DNA of 17,633 nucleotides from JBBRXJ01 sp038248505 (lineage in GTDB: Bacteria > Bacteroidota > Bacteroidia > Bacteroidales > JBBRXJ01): assembly GCA_038248505.1 (NCBI GenBank), contig JBBRXJ010000074.1:1-17633 (forward strand), written 5' to 3'. Below the pieces are notes generated by a model. That model was not told where the DNA came from and searched no databases. It was given only the letters and a program-made list of their open reading frames with translations. Shown piece by piece: positions 1 through 7,853 of this stretch; position 1 is the first letter of the stretch, and the number at the start of each line of letters is the position of its first letter. Both the position numbers and the translations under genes were made by a program.

Positions 1-2321
1 AAAGCAAAGAACGACTCGACTCTTTGGAGTTATATCCCTTTCGTTTTCTTTTCGAGAATGGACTAAATGGCATAATGGTAGGGCATTTGAACATACCTGC
101 GCTTGATACATTAAAAAATATCGCCTCTACTTTATCGCCACAAGTGGTTACAAAACTTTTACAAAACGAATTAAATTTTAAAGGTTTAATTTTCACTGAT
201 GCTCTAAATATGCAAGGCGTTGCTGATTATAATATGCCCGGAGAACTTGAGCTGAAAGCCTTTATAGCGGGTAACGATATTCTTCTTATGTCGGCAAATC
301 CCGATAAAGGAATTGATGCTATTGCAAATGCAATTAAAGATAGTATTATTTCTCAAAGCGATGTTGATGCGCGTTGCCGAAAAGTACTCGCGTATAAATA
401 TAAATATGTTATTGGTAATACTAAAGCCTATTTGAACGATGATTTACTTACTCAAATAAATACCCCAAGATCAGCTTTCATTAAGAAGACTTTACTTGAA
501 AAATCAATTACACTTGTTCAAAATAACAATCAAATAATCCCCCTTAAAGGCTTGGGATATACCAAACCTGCTGTATTATCAGTAGGTACAGACACACTAA
601 CTGTTTTTCAAAAACGTATTAAGTTGTATGCTGATATTGCTACTTTTAATATCGAATCATTGAAGTTTAAAAATGTTGATAGTTTAATTCATGTGCTGAG
701 TGCTTACAATCCCTTAATTATTGGGGTACATAACATGAATCAAACATTATGGAAAAACTTTGGACTAAGCAGTGATATCATTTGGTTCATTAATTCTTTA
801 TCCAAACACACTAAAGTTATTGTTGACCTTTTTGGTAACCCATATTCTCTCGGTGGCAATATTTGTATGGATAGTATTGAAGCTCTCATTATTTCGTATG
901 AGGATAGCAACGAGTCGCAAGATGTGTCGGCACAGATTATATTTGGTGGTATTGAATCAATAGGGAGATTGCCCGTCTCTGTTAATTCGCACATAGCTTC
1001 AGGTACGGGCATACGAACTATGAAATCACGATTAAAATATGGATCACCTGAAGATTTTGGATTGAATTCAAATGCCTTTAAAATGGTCGATTCTATTGCC
1101 TTGGCGGCCATTCAGAATAAGGCTTTTCCTAGTTGTCAAATTCTTGCAGCAAAAGATGGTGTTATCGTTTACAATAAATCATTTGGAACGCAAACCTACA
1201 ATCATTCTTCAAAAGTATCTCATACTGATTTGTATGATATAGCCTCTATAACCAAGATAGCTGCCACAGTTCCGATGATTATGAAGTTATACGAGGAAGA
1301 TAAACTCGATCCGGATGATCGTATGTCTCATTATTTACCATTACTGGAAAATAGTAATAAATCACGTATGACCATTCGTGAAGTTTTGGCACATCAGGCC
1401 GGTTTAACTCCATTCATTCCATATTGGCTCTCAACTATTGAGAGTATGGAAACCAACCAACCCCTTATCAGCAATCAGTTTAGTGAAGAGTATCCTTACA
1501 AACTAGATAAAAAACGTTTTCTTGTTAAAAATTATAGTCTTAAATCAAGAATATATCAGCCCGATTCAAGCACTATGTATAATTGTAAAGTGGCTGATGG
1601 AATGTGGATCGAAAAGAACTATGCCGATAGTATTATTAAAACGATTGTAGCATCTGATGTAAAAGAGAAAAGCGAGTATAAGTACAGCGACCTAGGATTT
1701 ATCTTATTCCCCTATATGATTGAACATATTACTAAAAAATCAATTAAACAAATCGTGTATGATTCATTGTTTAAAGGGTTAGGGATGAATTACACTCGCT
1801 ACAATCCTTTAAATTCATTTCAGCGATTACAAATTATCCCTACTGAAAATGATATGCTTTTCAGAAAACAACTATTGCAAGGCTATGTTCATGATCAGGC
1901 TGCGGCAATGCTTGGAGGTGTTGCGGGGCATGCCGGTTTGTTTTCAAATACTAACGATTTAGCCAAGCTAATGCAAATGTATATAAATGGCGGTTGCTAT
2001 GGTGATGAGCGTTACTTCAATGAAAAAACACTTAAAATGTTTACCTCCCAAGCTTTTGATGGCGATAAAAACCGTCGTGCTTTAGGTTTTGATAAACCCG
2101 AAGGCGATCCTAAAAAGGAAGGTCCCGGTTTCTCTGGTTTAAGCCTCTTGAGTTTTGGACACCTTGGCTTCTCTGGCTGTATGGCCTGGTCTGATCCTGA
2201 AACCGGTATCGTATTTATCTTTTTGTCTAACAGAATTCATCCTTCGCAAGATAATAATCGTATGATGGAGATGAATGTACGAGGTACTATTCAGAAAGAA
2301 ATTTATCGTGTATTACAATAG
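1..2321 (+). CDS. GH3 glycoside hydrolase / beta-lactamase-type serine hydrolase fusion, 5'-truncated by window edge
   Basis: The reading frame is open to the left edge (in frame from base 3, reading SKERLDSLELYPF), so the TTG at 24 is not the true start and the gene begins outside the window. Numbering from that TTG, residues 1-130 are the end of a GH3 (NagZ-like) catalytic domain; GLIFTDALNMQGV carries the expected nucleophile Asp59. Residues ~150-340 resemble the GH3 C-terminal domain. Residues ~350-765 are a beta-lactamase/PBP4*-type serine hydrolase with S408-I-T-K411, a Y554-S-D motif (usually YSN) and H636-A-G. Such two-domain proteins are common in Bacteroidetes and are probably exported enzymes acting on peptidoglycan or amino-sugar glycans; substrate and export are inferred, since the N-terminus is not visible. 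No strong terminator follows; a 4-bp stem at 2372-2383 before a T-rich stretch is weak. Confidence 0.88.
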   Translation, partial: SKERLDSLELYPFRFLFENGLNGIMVGHLNIPALDTLKNIASTLSPQVVTKLLQNELNFKGLIFTDALNMQGVADYNMPGELELKAFIAGNDILLMSANPDKGIDAIANAIKDSIISQSDVDARCRKVLAYKYKYVIGNTKAYLNDDLLTQINTPRSAFIKKTLLEKSITLVQNNNQIIPLKGLGYTKPAVLSVGTDTLTVFQKRIKLYADIATFNIESLKFKNVDSLIHVLSAYNPLIIGVHNMNQTLWKNFGLSSDIIWFINSLSKHTKVIVDLFGNPYSLGGNICMDSIEALIISYEDSNESQDVSAQIIFGGIESIGRLPVSVNSHIASGTGIRTMKSRLKYGSPEDFGLNSNAFKMVDSIALAAIQNKAFPSCQILAAKDGVIVYNKSFGTQTYNHSSKVSHTDLYDIASITKIAATVPMIMKLYEEDKLDPDDRMSHYLPLLENSNKSRMTIREVLAHQAGLTPFIPYWLSTIESMETNQPLISNQFSEEYPYKLDKKRFLVKNYSLKSRIYQPDSSTMYNCKVADGMWIEKNYADSIIKTIVASDVKEKSEYKYSDLGFILFPYMIEHITKKSIKQIVYDSLFKGLGMNYTRYNPLNSFQRLQIIPTENDMLFRKQLLQGYVHDQAAAMLGGVAGHAGLFSNTNDLAKLMQMYINGGCYGDERYFNEKTLKMFTSQAFDGDKNRRALGFDKPEGDPKKEGPGFSGLSLLSFGHLGFSGCMAWSDPETGIVFIFLSNRIHPSQDNNRMMEMNVRGTIQKEIYRVLQ

Positions 2322-2567
2322 TATTATTAAAAAAGATTATATCTTACAAAAAAAATAGTGGCTTGTATAGGTGCGTGAGCGCAAATTCTTATTTTGATAT
2401 GCCGAAAAAATATTTGCTATTATACAAACCTTTGTAAACAATTTGATATTTTATTATTTCATTCTGCTTAATTGTACACCTATTGTTTTACCCTATATTG
2501 TCGTACATTTTAGTCCCGTTATTTCAGTAAAAATCACTAAAACAACACAGCACGTCTCGTTAGGCTG

Positions 2568-2575
2568 TATCTTTG
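2568..2575 (+). promoter_or_regulatory. Candidate Bacteroidetes -7 promoter element
   Basis: TATCTTTG matches the Bacteroidetes -7 word TAnnTTTG exactly. It lies about 70 bases ahead of the truncated transposase ATG, so a transcript would begin close to 2581, which is where the leader stem begins. No clear TTTG is seen at about -33, so the promoter is plausible but not certain. Confidence 0.4.
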
Positions 2576-2580
2576 TAATA

Positions 2581-2650
2581 CATAAGTTTCGCAGAAATTA
2601 TTAAATTTATATTTCTGAATTTAATTAACAATAAAAACTGGAAACTTATG
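2581..2650 (+). ncRNA. Self-complementary leader of an IS110-type remnant
   Basis: CATAAGTTTC (2581-2590) is the exact reverse complement of GAAACTTATG (2641-2650), giving a 10-bp outer stem. An inner 7-bp stem pairs CAGAAAT (2592-2598) with ATTTCTG (2611-2617). The outer stem includes the ATG (2648-2650) of the transposase remnant, so in RNA the start codon would be paired. IS110-group elements encode their bridge RNA between the left end and the transposase gene, so this could be part of such an RNA or a translation-limiting leader. The pairing is seen directly; the role is inferred. Confidence 0.4.
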
Positions 2651-2722
2651 CAAACACAAGGTGTAAAATTAGATTTTAGTGGCCAAAACATTTATGCAGG
2701 GACGAAACATCTATTTGCCTAA
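2648..2722 (+). pseudogene. IS110-family transposase N-terminal remnant
   Basis: This short frame of 24 codons and a stop begins MQTQGVKLDFSGQNIYAG. From memory of the family, that resembles the N-terminus of Bacteroidetes IS110-type transposases, which normally continue with a (F/I)DVH motif carrying the first catalytic Asp of the RuvC-like DEDD domain. Here the frame reads GTKHLFA and stops. The catalytic Asp and the remaining ~300 residues are gone, and no later fragment is visible before 3068. What follows is a different repeat, so the gene was probably cut by deletion or by insertion of that repeat. The family call rests on about 18 residues. Confidence 0.55.
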
Positions 2723-2727
2723 ATTCC

Positions 2728-2803
2728 ATCCCTAACGGGATTCTCATTGTTTTTATATTATATCTTTCTACCGAAACGCAAAGCCCTAACGGGCTTTGCG
2801 TTT
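2728..2803. repeat. Paired CCCTAACGGG stem-loops, REP-like
   Basis: Two stem-loops share the core CCCTAACGGG. The first is ATCCC-TAAC-GGGAT (2728-2741). The second is a perfect 13-bp stem, AAACGCAAAGCCC with its complement around a TAAC loop (2774-2803). GGGACGAAAC at 2700-2709 and TTTCTACC at 2765-2772 are words I associate with dispersed intergenic repeats in Bacteroidetes genomes. The second hairpin could also slow or stop transcription, but it is followed by ATTTAAAA and not by a clean T-run. Confidence 0.5.
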
Positions 2804-3029
2804 ATTTAAAATCTTGTGAAAATATTTGATTGCTTAGCTTAAGCTTAACATTAGTGTATGATAATGTAGAATCAGATTTTATTAATAATTAAACATCATA
2901 TTAGGTACTTGATTTATCATATATTATTTATAGTTAAATACCGACAAAATAGGGAAGGGGAAATCCCTTATTTTTAGATGCTAAAATTGGTATGTAAATC
3001 ATTGTAATATCCTATTAAAATAATGTGAA

Positions 3030-3057
3030 GCGGCTTAATTATGAGCCGCCTTTTTTT
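3030..3057. terminator. Rho-independent terminator, possibly bidirectional
   Basis: GCGGCT (3030-3035), an 8-base loop and AGCCGC (3044-3049) form a GC-rich 6-bp stem followed on the + strand by CTTTTTTTG. The perfect T-run serves rightward transcripts. The hairpin also sits about a dozen bases beyond the stop codon of the leftward sulfur operon, where it probably ends that operon too, although the opposite side has only a loose T-rich tail (CACATTATTTT). Confidence 0.75.
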
Positions 3058-3068
3058 GTTTTAATGTA

Positions 3069-3467
3069 TTAATCTATCAGTATAATTTCAACTTCATTGA
3101 CTTGTTGATTGATGATGCGAAAGGCTTTTAAAACCGGAGTTTTGGAAGCCAACGAAACAATAAAATAATAGATCGAAGGATCGTGTGCTAAACGAATATC
3201 TTCCGCTGAAGGATTTGCTGTAATGGTTGGATGACTATGGTAGTTGCCCACCATGTTTAAATCGGCATCTTTAATTTTCTTAAAAACCTCAAATTGCTCC
3301 TGAGAATCAAAGCTGAAATGAATCGGACTTTTATCAATATTCATCATTTCATATGCGTTATTTATAATACTGTTTTGTGCAGCAAGGTAACCACATGCTT
3401 CAAGAGGCAATTCGCGTTGGGCATGATTTATTATTTGTTTTGCAATTTTTTTCGTTAACTGTATCAT
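3069..3467 (-). CDS. JAMM/MPN metalloprotease (Mec/HcyD-like), second copy
   Basis: This 132-residue protein has the full JAMM zinc-protease signature: Glu23 in LPLEACG, and H77-S-H79, seven residues, S87-x-x-D90. Bacterial members of this small single-domain type (Mec, QbsD, HcyD) act on C-termini of ubiquitin-like sulfur carriers. They remove tail residues after Gly-Gly or hydrolyse carrier-amino-acid adducts such as CysO-cysteine and HcyS-homocysteine. It is the last gene of the sulfur operon, 39 bases after the cobA-like gene. It is 62% identical (82/132) to the JAMM protein at 7455-7853 with no gaps, and all metal ligands and catalytic residues are kept in both, so both are probably active. 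The carrier encoded at 10795 is the natural candidate substrate; this is inferred from the operon. Confidence 0.88.
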   Translation of the reverse strand: MIQLTKKIAKQIINHAQRELPLEACGYLAAQNSIINNAYEMMNIDKSPIHFSFDSQEQFEVFKKIKDADLNMVGNYHSHPTITANPSAEDIRLAHDPSIYYFIVSLASKTPVLKAFRIINQQVNEVEIILID

Positions 3468-3506
3468 GAGTCATGGGTTATAAATCGTACTATTAATTTC
3501 ATTTTC

Positions 3507-4667
3507 TTAGATTATATAATCCTCCAAAGGCACGTCAAAATCATACTTTAACTGTTGAGCTAATGCATATATATCGTTTCGTGATGAATTATTTACTAAA
3601 ACAGAATCACCTATTATTAATATTATTGGAGAAGGAAAGCTTTGTCCCGATTCTTTAATTTCTTTAATTGAAGAGATCGTGATTTGTTCATCGTGTAGAC
3701 TACAATTATAAATGATTGCCACGGGGGTGCTTTCTCGTCGACCCGATTTAACAATGCGTTCCAATAGTTCAAGTATATTTACTGCAGCCATGAAATACAC
3801 TAAAGTATTAGCATTGGGTACTTGAATGTCTTTGCCTGAATGACCTGTGCAAAATGCTACAGATGAGGATAAACTCCGTTGTGTAAGTGATATTTTTGCC
3901 GCACAAGCTGCCGCAAGTGCTGATGTAACACCAGGAATTACCAGAACATTAATAAATCGCTCTTGTAAATATTCAATTTCCTCGCCGCCTCTACCAAAAA
4001 TCATAGGATCACCACCTTTTAATCGTACAATTTTTTTTCCACTTAACGCGTGTTTGTACATTAGTAGGTTTATCTCATTTTGCTGAGAGCTATGATTACC
4101 GCGTCTTTTACCTACGTATATTTTTTTTGCGTAAAGTTCATTTAAAAAATCAGTATTGATGAGATCGTCATATAAAATTACATCTGCTGCGTAGGCAGCT
4201 TTTACTGCTTTCATCGTTAATAATTCGGGATCGCCTGGGCCAAAGCCTACAAGGGTTACTGATCCAAATTTTGTGCGAATGTCAATGCTCTGAAAAACTT
4301 CTTGAAGATCCGTTCGATCACGCAATGCCAAAAACACAATGCCTGAATGTTTCTGTGTTAGCTGACATAATTCACTTTCAGCAATCGCTTCCTTCCAATT
4401 AGATTTATTGGCAACCAATGCTATTATTTGTATATCATAATGCAATGGATAGGGTAGACTTTCATTCGAAATTATTGCAATATCTGTTTCTTTTTCTAAT
4501 AAAGTTTTAAATGCCGTGGTATGCATTAACGATTCATCATTCAGTGATTTTTTTATTTCCAAACATTTTATTTGACTAAAAGTCGAGAGTATATCCGCTG
4601 AGAGTTTTCTTTCTTCATCATTAAGAAGATTTAAAACTTTAATATGTTGTGAAAAATTCTCTTTCAT
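3507..4667 (-). CDS. cobA: Uroporphyrinogen-III C-methyltransferase with HemC-like N-terminal extension
   Basis: Residues ~135-370 form a complete SUMT/CobA domain with VGFGPGDPELLT (140-151), RLKGGDPMIFGRGGEE (215-230) and PGVTSA (245-250). It methylates uroporphyrinogen III twice with S-adenosylmethionine to give precorrin-2, the first committed step to sirohaem. The start overlaps the stop of the precorrin-2 dehydrogenase gene by 4 bases (ATGA), so the two are translationally coupled and supply sirohaem to the reductase just upstream. The N-terminal ~130 residues are not part of SUMT. They resemble the first domain of porphobilinogen deaminase (HemC): TDIAIISNESLPYPLHYDIQ lines up with the family pattern DIAVHSMKDxPxxxPxGL. 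The Lys/Arg residues that hold the dipyrromethane cofactor are missing, so this part is unlikely to be catalytic. The methyltransferase call is firm; the HemC relation is tentative. Confidence 0.9.
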   Translation of the reverse strand: MKENFSQHIKVLNLLNDEERKLSADILSTFSQIKCLEIKKSLNDESLMHTTAFKTLLEKETDIAIISNESLPYPLHYDIQIIALVANKSNWKEAIAESELCQLTQKHSGIVFLALRDRTDLQEVFQSIDIRTKFGSVTLVGFGPGDPELLTMKAVKAAYAADVILYDDLINTDFLNELYAKKIYVGKRRGNHSSQQNEINLLMYKHALSGKKIVRLKGGDPMIFGRGGEEIEYLQERFINVLVIPGVTSALAAACAAKISLTQRSLSSSVAFCTGHSGKDIQVPNANTLVYFMAAVNILELLERIVKSGRRESTPVAIIYNCSLHDEQITISSIKEIKESGQSFPSPIILIIGDSVLVNNSSRNDIYALAQQLKYDFDVPLEDYII

Positions 4668-5116
4668 AAATTATTATTTAAAAAATCTTTGATTTTATTT
4701 CTAATTGAGATAGCCATTTTAACATCCTGACCATTTGAACCAACTGCAACAGTTATGTTGTTGGAGCGATAAATTGCAGGAGAAATGAAGTCGCATTTTA
4801 ATGAGTCGTCAGCTATATTAACTAGTATTCCTCGTTCATTTGCGTCTTCTTTAATTTTTGCATTTAACTCGGTATTATTGGTGCATGCATAAATTAAAAA
4901 ATATCCATCTAACTCATCTTCTTCATATTTCTTTTTAATTGTATTAATATGTGTAGATTCTATTTCTTCACATATTTGAGGTGCTAATACGGTTATATTA
5001 TTTGAAAACCCGTTGAGTATGGATAGCTTGTGTGCTGCAACTTTTCCGCCACCAATGATGAGTAGTTTTTTATTGGTTATATTTATAGTAATTGGTAAAA
5101 AAGTTTGTTCGTTCAT
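4664..5116 (-). CDS. Precorrin-2 dehydrogenase / sirohydrochlorin ferrochelatase-like (CysG N-domain type)
   Basis: This 150-residue protein is an NAD-binding Rossmann domain of the CysG N-terminal/Met8/SirC family. IGGGKVAAHK (21-30) is the dinucleotide loop, and VNIADDSLKCDFISPAI (99-115) matches the family's active-site segment, with D104 in the place of the catalytic Asp of CysG. It oxidises precorrin-2 to sirohydrochlorin and may insert iron. At 150 residues it is short: the small dimerisation/helical domain of CysG-type proteins (usual length ~200 or more) is absent, and the usual S/T-P of the glycine loop reads GQDVK. The gene starts 2 bases after the sulfite reductase gene and overlaps the methyltransferase gene by 4 bases. 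Whether it chelates iron itself cannot be told; no separate CbiX/SirB gene is present in the window. Confidence 0.88.
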   Translation of the reverse strand: MNEQTFLPITINITNKKLLIIGGGKVAAHKLSILNGFSNNITVLAPQICEEIESTHINTIKKKYEEDELDGYFLIYACTNNTELNAKIKEDANERGILVNIADDSLKCDFISPAIYRSNNITVAVGSNGQDVKMAISIRNKIKDFLNNNL

Positions 5117-5118
5117 AT

Positions 5119-7437
5119 TTATACTTTTTCAATTTTAACAAACCAATAATTTTCAATTTTCTTTTGCTCCAAAACTTTATGACCCTCATTTATAATTGAT
5201 CCGGGAACATTTTCAATTGGTTCGCCATCATCAAGGAGCACTTCGAGCAAATCACCCGATTTCATTGAGGATAGCTCGATTTTTGTTTTTACGAAATTTA
5301 GGGGGCAAACAACTCCTCGGAGATCCTTTTTACGGCTAGCAATACTAATACTTATATCTTTTTCTTCATAATCTATTTTAAATTGGAGTGAATCATCCAT
5401 GCTTTCATATAGTTTTATTACGGCCTGCGCTAAATTTAGAATTCCTGCTTTTTTATCAGTAAAATTCTGATGGACATTATTTAATGATAACTCAACGATC
5501 TCTCTATATATTGGGCTTATAAGATTTACATCAATGAACTTTTCAATAAATGATTTATAAATTTCTGTTTCGTTTTTTGGTTCAACACCTCTTGTAACTA
5601 AGAGCATGCGTGCCGATGAAAATAATATTTTATGTAAAAGATCGTTTGATTCATGATTGTTATTTGTTTTGTTGAGATTTTCAATAGAGCTGTTTACTAT
5701 ATTCAAATCAAGGTCGATCATATCAAAAAGACCTGCCGAACATTCTCCCAATCCTTTATTTACCAATGAGAATATTGATTCTGCTCCCCAGTCGAAATAA
5801 TAGTTTTTATCATCTGAAAATGAAGGAATATTTTTGTATTTTAATGTTATTGTTTCAATGTCTTTTTTTCCTTCTGTATGTATATATTGACTGAATGAAT
5901 TATATTTTGCTTTCTTTGAAACGAATGCCGAGAGTAAATCTGTCGTGAAATTGGGCAAATCACGTGCATTGATTTCCCCTATCCATTCAGCTAACTGAGG
6001 TACGTCAGTACCAATTTTAGCGCCTGCAACAATATGATATGCAGGATACATGCGATCGTTTCTACTTACTTTCCCATAAAAGCCTAAATCAGCAGCAGCT
6101 TGTTGACCACATGAATTTGGGCAACCTGAAATATTTATTTTGATATTTTTGACCTCTTCTAATGGTAAATTGCTTTTTGCTATTGTTTTCTTTAATGCTG
6201 CATTTGCACCTTTTGCAAGACATAATCCTAATCGGCAAGTGTCAGCACCCGTGCAAGCAACAATGTTGTTTAACAATAATGCTTCGTTGGTATTTATTCC
6301 AATTTTAGCAATTAAGTTAAAAAGATTGCCGAGGTAATTTGAAGGGATATTGCGCAGATGAATGTTTTGTCTCATTGAAAAACGAAGCACATCGTCACCA
6401 AACTGTTCAATAAAATAGGTGAGGATAATTAGATTACTGTAACTGATGTTTCCGTTTTCAAAGGGAAGGATAACTGAATACAAATCGTTTTGTTGTTGTT
6501 CCGAAACATATTGTGATTTCCAATTTGTAAATTCTTTTGACGCAACGATTTCAGGTTGTATTTTTATATCAGCTTTTTTAAATATCAGATTTGTTTTCGT
6601 ATATTTCTGATTGTCAATTTTCTTAATTTCATTATAAATATCGAAGAAGTGTTGGAAAACCACTTTTTTACCTAGTTTGTAAAATACATAGCGCAATCTT
6701 GCCTTGTGACGATTTTTACGATTTCCATATCTCGAAAAAAGCTTTTTTGCTGCATCGGCGATATAGTATAAATCTTCTTCTGGTGCAAAATCAAAAAGTT
6801 CATATCCAATCATTGGATTAGAGCCAAGCGATCCTCCAAGCAAAACTCGAAATCCACGTTTACCATCTTTAATTTTAGCTATAAAACCGAGATCGTTGAC
6901 GGCTGCATAACCACCATCTCGCTCTGATGCGGAAAATGAAATTTTAAATTTACGTGGCAAGGTAAATGAATCATGTTCGGCAATTAGTTTTGTAGTTAAA
7001 TCATGCGCATATGAGGTTACATCAAATATATCATCCTTTGCAATACCGCTATCAATACTAACCATGATATTTCTTACCGTATTTCCTCCTCCTCCTTTTG
7101 TGGCCAATCCTATTTCTTTAAGTTTGTTTAGAATCAATAACGTATCTCGTAATTTAATATTCTGAATTTGAATTTCCTGTCGGGTAGTAATATGAAATAA
7201 ATCATTTTGGTATTTATGTCCAATTTCAGCAACTTGCCTAAGTTGAAATGGACTTAAATGCCCAGCACTACAACGTATACGAACCATAAATGTATCATCT
7301 TTGCGTTGCTCGTAAATTCCCATTGGAACACGAGTAGCTTTAAATTTTACAGGTTCAATTTTATTGGCAATAAATTCTTCTATTAAATTGCCGTAATTGG
7401 TTATGTCTTCTGTTATTGTGTTTGGTAGTATATACAT
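5119..7437 (-). CDS. Sirohaem nitrite/sulfite reductase fused to a helical (HEPN-like) region and a TusA domain
   Basis: Residues ~1-515 are a complete sirohaem/4Fe-4S reductase with the two-fold ferredoxin-like plus NIR/SIR repeat: ferredoxin-like ~40-110, first NIR/SIR ~120-280, second half ~310-515. The cluster and sirohaem ligands are in the second half, C395-x5-C401 and C439-PNS-C443. It reduces sulfite (or nitrite) by six electrons, here most likely sulfite to sulfide. Residues ~540-695 are mainly helical and look like a HEPN-type bundle. Residues ~700-772 are a TusA domain with C711-P and GEPIENVP, close to the free TusA at 7850. The protein is ~250 residues longer than an ordinary sirohaem reductase. 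The fused TusA could receive the sulfur product directly, which is an inference. The gene is followed by two sirohaem biosynthesis genes with almost no spacing. Confidence 0.9.
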   Translation of the reverse strand: MYILPNTITEDITNYGNLIEEFIANKIEPVKFKATRVPMGIYEQRKDDTFMVRIRCSAGHLSPFQLRQVAEIGHKYQNDLFHITTRQEIQIQNIKLRDTLLILNKLKEIGLATKGGGGNTVRNIMVSIDSGIAKDDIFDVTSYAHDLTTKLIAEHDSFTLPRKFKISFSASERDGGYAAVNDLGFIAKIKDGKRGFRVLLGGSLGSNPMIGYELFDFAPEEDLYYIADAAKKLFSRYGNRKNRHKARLRYVFYKLGKKVVFQHFFDIYNEIKKIDNQKYTKTNLIFKKADIKIQPEIVASKEFTNWKSQYVSEQQQNDLYSVILPFENGNISYSNLIILTYFIEQFGDDVLRFSMRQNIHLRNIPSNYLGNLFNLIAKIGINTNEALLLNNIVACTGADTCRLGLCLAKGANAALKKTIAKSNLPLEEVKNIKINISGCPNSCGQQAAADLGFYGKVSRNDRMYPAYHIVAGAKIGTDVPQLAEWIGEINARDLPNFTTDLLSAFVSKKAKYNSFSQYIHTEGKKDIETITLKYKNIPSFSDDKNYYFDWGAESIFSLVNKGLGECSAGLFDMIDLDLNIVNSSIENLNKTNNNHESNDLLHKILFSSARMLLVTRGVEPKNETEIYKSFIEKFIDVNLISPIYREIVELSLNNVHQNFTDKKAGILNLAQAVIKLYESMDDSLQFKIDYEEKDISISIASRKKDLRGVVCPLNFVKTKIELSSMKSGDLLEVLLDDGEPIENVPGSIINEGHKVLEQKKIENYWFVKIEKV

Positions 7438-7454
7438 CGTTTGAAGGTAATGAT

Positions 7455-7853
7455 TTAATCAACTATATTTATCTCTATATTTTCCACTGAGCCAGTCTCA
7501 ATTTTAAATGCTTTTAAAACTGGTATTTTTGATGCCATTGATACAATAAAATATAGGATGTAAGGATCATGCGCCAAACGAATGTCCTCAACAGAGGGAC
7601 GTGAAGGTGTTGCTGGATGACTATGATAGTTGCCAGTAAATTTTAATTCGGCATCTCTTATTTTACGAAAAACTGAAAATTGTTCAGCAGGATCAAAGCT
7701 AAAATGCTCCGGGCTTTTATCTATATTTTCCATCTCGAAAATATGTTTTATAATGCCATCTTTTTCGGCTAAGAAACCACAAGCCTCATTGGGTAAATCG
7801 CGACTTGCATGAGCCACAATTTGATCGTAAATATATTTTTTGAGTTGTATCAT
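7455..7853 (-). CDS. JAMM/MPN metalloprotease (Mec/HcyD-like), first copy
   Basis: This 132-residue JAMM protein has E23 (LPNEACG), H77-S-H79 and S87-x-x-D90, the complete zinc-binding and catalytic set. It is the paralogue of the protein at 3069-3467 (62% identity, same length). The start overlaps the end of the tusA-like gene by 4 bases, and the sulfite reductase gene begins 17 bases after its stop. By analogy with HcyD of Wolinella and Mec of Mycobacterium it should act on the C-terminal Gly-Gly region of the operon's ThiS-like carrier, either maturing the carrier or releasing homocysteine from it. Which of the two copies does which job cannot be seen from sequence. Confidence 0.88.
   Translation of the reverse strand: MIQLKKYIYDQIVAHASRDLPNEACGFLAEKDGIIKHIFEMENIDKSPEHFSFDPAEQFSVFRKIRDAELKFTGNYHSHPATPSRPSVEDIRLAHDPYILYFIVSMASKIPVLKAFKIETGSVENIEINIVD

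Larger units (their letters stand above)
2322..3068. other. Gene-poor intergenic stretch with transposon debris and hairpins
   Basis: These 747 bases hold no intact gene. What can be seen is a weak stem near 2372-2383, an IS110-type transposase start with a self-complementary leader (2568-2722), two stem-loops sharing CCCTAACGGG (2728-2741 and 2774-2803), a small stem AAGGG/CCCTT followed by ATTTTT (2955-2974), and the strong hairpin at 3030-3057. The rest is AT-rich, and I see no further coding potential in it. Confidence 0.7.

Noticed and set aside
740..1111. A 123-residue leftward open frame inside the GH3-beta-lactamase gene
   Set aside because: It is fully antisense to a well-supported coding region and has no family features.
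2728..2803. A CRISPR array
   Set aside because: Only two copies of a 10-base core are present, they are palindromic with differing stems, and there are no regular spacers or cas genes.
5119..7437. Assimilatory nitrite reductase
   Set aside because: The domain family covers both, but the sulfur-relay fusion and the sulfur gene neighbours favour sulfite; no nitrate genes are present.
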